The notes beneath the pieces were generated by a model. That model had not been told where the DNA came from. It worked only from the letters and a program-made list of their open reading frames with translations, and searched no databases. A program made the translations under genes and the position numbers. Of a stretch of 64,000 nt of DNA, positions 61,934 through 64,000 are shown in pieces (the first letter of the stretch is position 1; each line of letters opens with the position of its first letter). The DNA comes from Ramlibacter sp. (GTDB lineage: Bacteria > Pseudomonadota > Gammaproteobacteria > Burkholderiales > Burkholderiaceae_C): NCBI GenBank assembly GCA_019635415.1, contig JAHBZN010000001.1, positions 1,054,001 through 1,118,000 on the forward strand. Reading direction: 5' to 3'.

Positions 61934-62884
61934 TCAATCCGGCCACCGGTTCCAGTAGGGCAGCGCAGCCTCCAGCCAGGCGCCCACGGTGCGGGCCTGC
62001 GCGGTGGCGTTGGCCGGCAGGCCCAGCACCTGGCCCGCCCGCGCAAGGGCCTGCAGGGGCTGGCTGAGGTCCAGCGCCTGCGCGCCGTTCTGCTTGGACA
62101 GTTTTTCACCGTGGGCGCCCAGGACCAGCGGGGTGTGCAGGTAGGTGGGCAGGGGCAGGCCCAGCGCGCGTTGCAGGGCGATCTGGCGCGGCGTGTTGTC
62201 GGCCAGATCTTCGCCGCGCACCACGTGCGTCACGCCCTGCTGGGCATCGTCCACCACCACCGCCAACTGGTAGGCCCACAGGCCGTCGGCACGGCGCAGC
62301 ACGAAGTCGCCCACCTCGGTGGCCAGGGCCTGATGTTGCGCGCCGAGCCGTCGGTCATGCCAGTGAATGACCGGTTCCGCTATGTTTTTAGTAGCTGAAA
62401 GTGACCGTCCGGCAAGGGCTACAGCCCGATTTGATTCATTTCCAGTGGTCCGGAAGCGCCATGCGCGGGCGCTGCGGCCGTGCAGGCCATCGCGGCAGGT
62501 GCCCGGGTAGACGAGTTCGGCATGGCGCTGGTGCGGCAGGCCGCGGGCGGCCCAGGCATCGGCAATGTCCTTGCGCGAGCAGGCGCAGGGGTAGGCCTGG
62601 CCCTGGTCCAGCAACTGGTCCAGCGCGGCCTGGTACAGCGCGCCGCGGTGCGACTGCCACACGGGGGGCTCGTCCGGGACAAGGCCGCAGGCCACAAGCT
62701 GCTGCAGGATCAGGTCCGCCCCCCCCGGAACGCAGCGAGGGGTGTCCACGTCCTCGATGCGCACCAGCCACCGGCCCGCGTGGGCGCGCGCGTCGAGCCA
62801 GCTCGCCAGTGCGGCCACCAGCGAGCCCGCATGCAGGGGGCCGGTCGGGGACGGCGCGAAACGCCCGGTGTAGCCGCTGTTCAA
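61934..62884 (-). CDS. gluQ: Glutamyl-Q tRNA(Asp) synthetase, with an in-frame repeat insertion
   Basis: 316 residues. Adds glutamate to the queuosine of tRNA-Asp. Synthetase fold without anticodon domain: HIGH-type [10 protein letters not shown], zinc-site cysteines [10 protein letters not shown] and [17 protein letters not shown], and KMSKS-type EKLSKQNG. Between WRFRTTGNE and PVIHWHD, residues about 150-169 ([18 protein letters not shown]) are encoded by palindromic element R7, in the loop before the motif that holds the tRNA/adenylate. The insertion is in frame and the rest looks intact. Confidence 0.93.
   Translation of the reverse strand: MNSGYTGRFAPSPTGPLHAGSLVAALASWLDARAHAGRWLVRIEDVDTPRCVPGGADLILQQLVACGLVPDEPPVWQSHRGALYQAALDQLLDQGQAYPCACSRKDIADAWAARGLPHQRHAELVYPGTCRDGLHGRSARAWRFRTTGNESNRAVALAGRSLSATKNIAEPVIHWHDRRLGAQHQALATEVGDFVLRRADGLWAYQLAVVVDDAQQGVTHVVRGEDLADNTPRQIALQRALGLPLPTYLHTPLVLGAHGEKLSKQNGAQALDLSQPLQALARAGQVLGLPANATAQARTVGAWLEAALPYWNRWPD
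62379..62436 (+). repeat. Palindromic element copy R7, in frame inside gluQ
   Basis: 58-nt family member on the plus strand: hairpin GCTATGTTTTTAGTAGC (62379-62395), spacer TGAAAGTGACCGTCC, core GGCAAGGGCTACAGCC, tail CGATTTGATT. Core identical to R6 in 15 of 16 bases. Read through gluQ (opposite strand) the hairpin is in phase 0 (A-T-K-N-I-A). Confidence 0.9.
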
Positions 62885-62912
62885 GCTGCGGTTCCCGGTG
62901 CGCCGGCCATGG

Positions 62913-63968
62913 TCACGCGATCTTCAGCGCCAGCTCCAGACCGGACACGAACGCGTTTTCCACGCGGTGGCCCAGGCACCAGTCGCCGCACAGGCCGATG
63001 CGGTCCTTGCTGTCCCACAGGAAGCTCTTGCCCAGCGGTGTCTCGGTCTTGGCGTGCCGCCAGCGGTGCATCTCGGCGTGGGCCGGCTCGGCGCGGATGC
63101 CGGTGATCTCCGCAAAGGCCTTGAGCAGCTTGGCCTGGACCCGGGGCGCGTCGTCCTCCAGATGTTCGCGCGACCAGGCCGCACTGGCCTGCACGGTCCA
63201 GCGCTCCGTCGTTTCACGCCCCGGCTTGGAGGATTCGCGCGCTAGCCACGCGACACGGTGATGGGTGCTGAGGGCCGCATTCCATTGCGGCCCGATATGC
63301 GTCATGTTGATCTGCACGGCCTGCGGGAAGGCCAGCATCAGGGTCCAGCAGGGGGCCACCTGCACGGCGTCCAGCCGCGCGGCGAGGTCGGGTGCCAGCG
63401 CCGACAGGCGCAGCAGGTTTTGCGCCTGGGCCGCGGGAATGGCCAGCACCACGCTGTCGAAGCCCGAGAACACGTGCACCGAGTCCGCCACGCCCGTCGT
63501 GCGCAGTTGCCAGCGCCGCGGGTTGAGCTTGTCACGTTCGATGCGGGTGACCTGGGTCTCCAGCTCCACCGCGCCGTCGGTGGCGAGCGGGTGCGCCCAT
63601 TCGCGCACCAGCGCGTTCATGCCGGGCGTGCCCACGCAATGCGCCTCGCGCGTGGGCAGGGCGGCCTCGGCGACGCGACCCAGCGGGTCGAGCACACGCA
63701 CGGCCGTGGCACTCCAGGGCTTGACACGGCCGGGTGCGGTTTCCAGGGCACGCGCAAAGCGCTCGTCGCGCACGGTGAAGTACTGGGCACCATGGTCAAA
63801 GGTGCCGAAGGGGGTCTTGCGCGTGGCCATGCGCCCGCCGAAGCCCCGGCTCTTTTCAAACACCATGACCTGATGGCCCGCTTGCACGAGTGTGCGGGCA
63901 CAGGTGATGCCGGCCATGCCGGCGCCAATGATGGCGATGTGTTGGGGGGCGTCTGGCTTCAGGGGCAT
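62913..63968 (-). CDS. FAD/NAD(P)-dependent oxidoreductase (renalase/protoporphyrinogen oxidase-like)
   Basis: 351 residues. FAD-binding Rossmann fold [40 protein letters not shown], then [15 protein letters not shown] and the C-terminal second FAD motif [23 protein letters not shown]. This pattern fits the renalase-like amine oxidase/dehydrogenase family. Substrate unknown. It lies 28 nt upstream of gluQ and may share its transcript. The 32 bp to its right are the window edge and hold nothing recognisable. Confidence 0.85.
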   Translation of the reverse strand: MPLKPDAPQHIAIIGAGMAGITCARTLVQAGHQVMVFEKSRGFGGRMATRKTPFGTFDHGAQYFTVRDERFARALETAPGRVKPWSATAVRVLDPLGRVAEAALPTREAHCVGTPGMNALVREWAHPLATDGAVELETQVTRIERDKLNPRRWQLRTTGVADSVHVFSGFDSVVLAIPAAQAQNLLRLSALAPDLAARLDAVQVAPCWTLMLAFPQAVQINMTHIGPQWNAALSTHHRVAWLARESSKPGRETTERWTVQASAAWSREHLEDDAPRVQAKLLKAFAEITGIRAEPAHAEMHRWRHAKTETPLGKSFLWDSKDRIGLCGDWCLGHRVENAFVSGLELALKIA

Positions 63969-64000
63969 GGATGTCTCGGTGTGATTCTGTGATTGGGGCT

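Overview
The window looks like chromosome of a GC-rich betaproteobacterium, most likely a member of the Comamonadaceae (Acidovorax/Variovorax/Hydrogenophaga-like). Pointers are the tandem glycine riboswitch in front of gcvT, the TRAP and TAXI solute-binding genes, the split scoAB CoA-transferase, and a LexA-boxed imuA-imuB-dnaE2 mutasome. There is no prophage, integrase, transposase gene or CRISPR array. Most long antisense ORFs are GC-skew shadows and are not annotated.

Layout. 1-9.9 kb is metabolism and uptake: gcvT with its riboswitch, a dctP-dctQ-dctM TRAP transporter, two tethered TAXI-type binding proteins, ETF-ubiquinone oxidoreductase, a short-chain dehydrogenase and a thioesterase. 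9.9-15.7 kb holds two transglutaminase-like paralogues (one without catalytic residues), two AhpD/CMD-fold proteins, a PAS-LuxR regulator, scoAB and a 2OG-Fe(II) oxygenase. 15.7-23.6 kb is an RND efflux locus (adaptor, pump, outer-membrane factor, an esterase-like protein without its nucleophile) with a divergent LysR gene. 23.7-27.5 kb holds an ABC exporter and a LysR/Rid cassette bracketed by a perfect 231-bp inverted repeat containing the exporter's 3' end. 27.5-33.4 kb is the SOS mutasome plus a 2H phosphoesterase. 33.5-42 kb carries a Cys-rich copper-storage-type protein, a large membrane protein, tRNA-Gly(CCC), a DsrE protein, a succinate-semialdehyde-type dehydrogenase, alaS and a secreted hydrolase. 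42.1-57 kb is a surface-glycan locus: TPR/beta-barrel protein, FecR-domain protein, glycosyltransferase, a 1731-residue TPR protein with three glycosyltransferase modules, methyltransferases, FkbH, acyl carrier protein, TylF and WcbI genes, and two decayed genes. 57-64 kb has a periplasmic binding protein, trmB, a Gly-rich DUF11 surface protein, gluQ and an FAD oxidoreductase.

The most unusual signal is a family of about 58-bp palindromic elements present seven times (near 3.05, 23.67, 28.54, 30.13, 36.56, 40.98 and 62.41 kb). The copies align without gaps: a 17-nt hairpin beginning GCT and ending AGC, a 15-nt spacer, a 16-nt core and a usually T-rich tail. Four copies lie inside genes (imuB, dnaE2, the DsrE signal peptide, gluQ). 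In all four the hairpin is read in the same codon phase whichever way the element points, and encodes A-[T/I]-x-x-[I/V]-A. A fifth supplies the start codon and N-terminus of a secreted hydrolase. This resembles the protein-coding palindromic elements of Rickettsia, in an unrelated lineage.

All calls come from reading sequence and motifs. No similarity search or folding was run.
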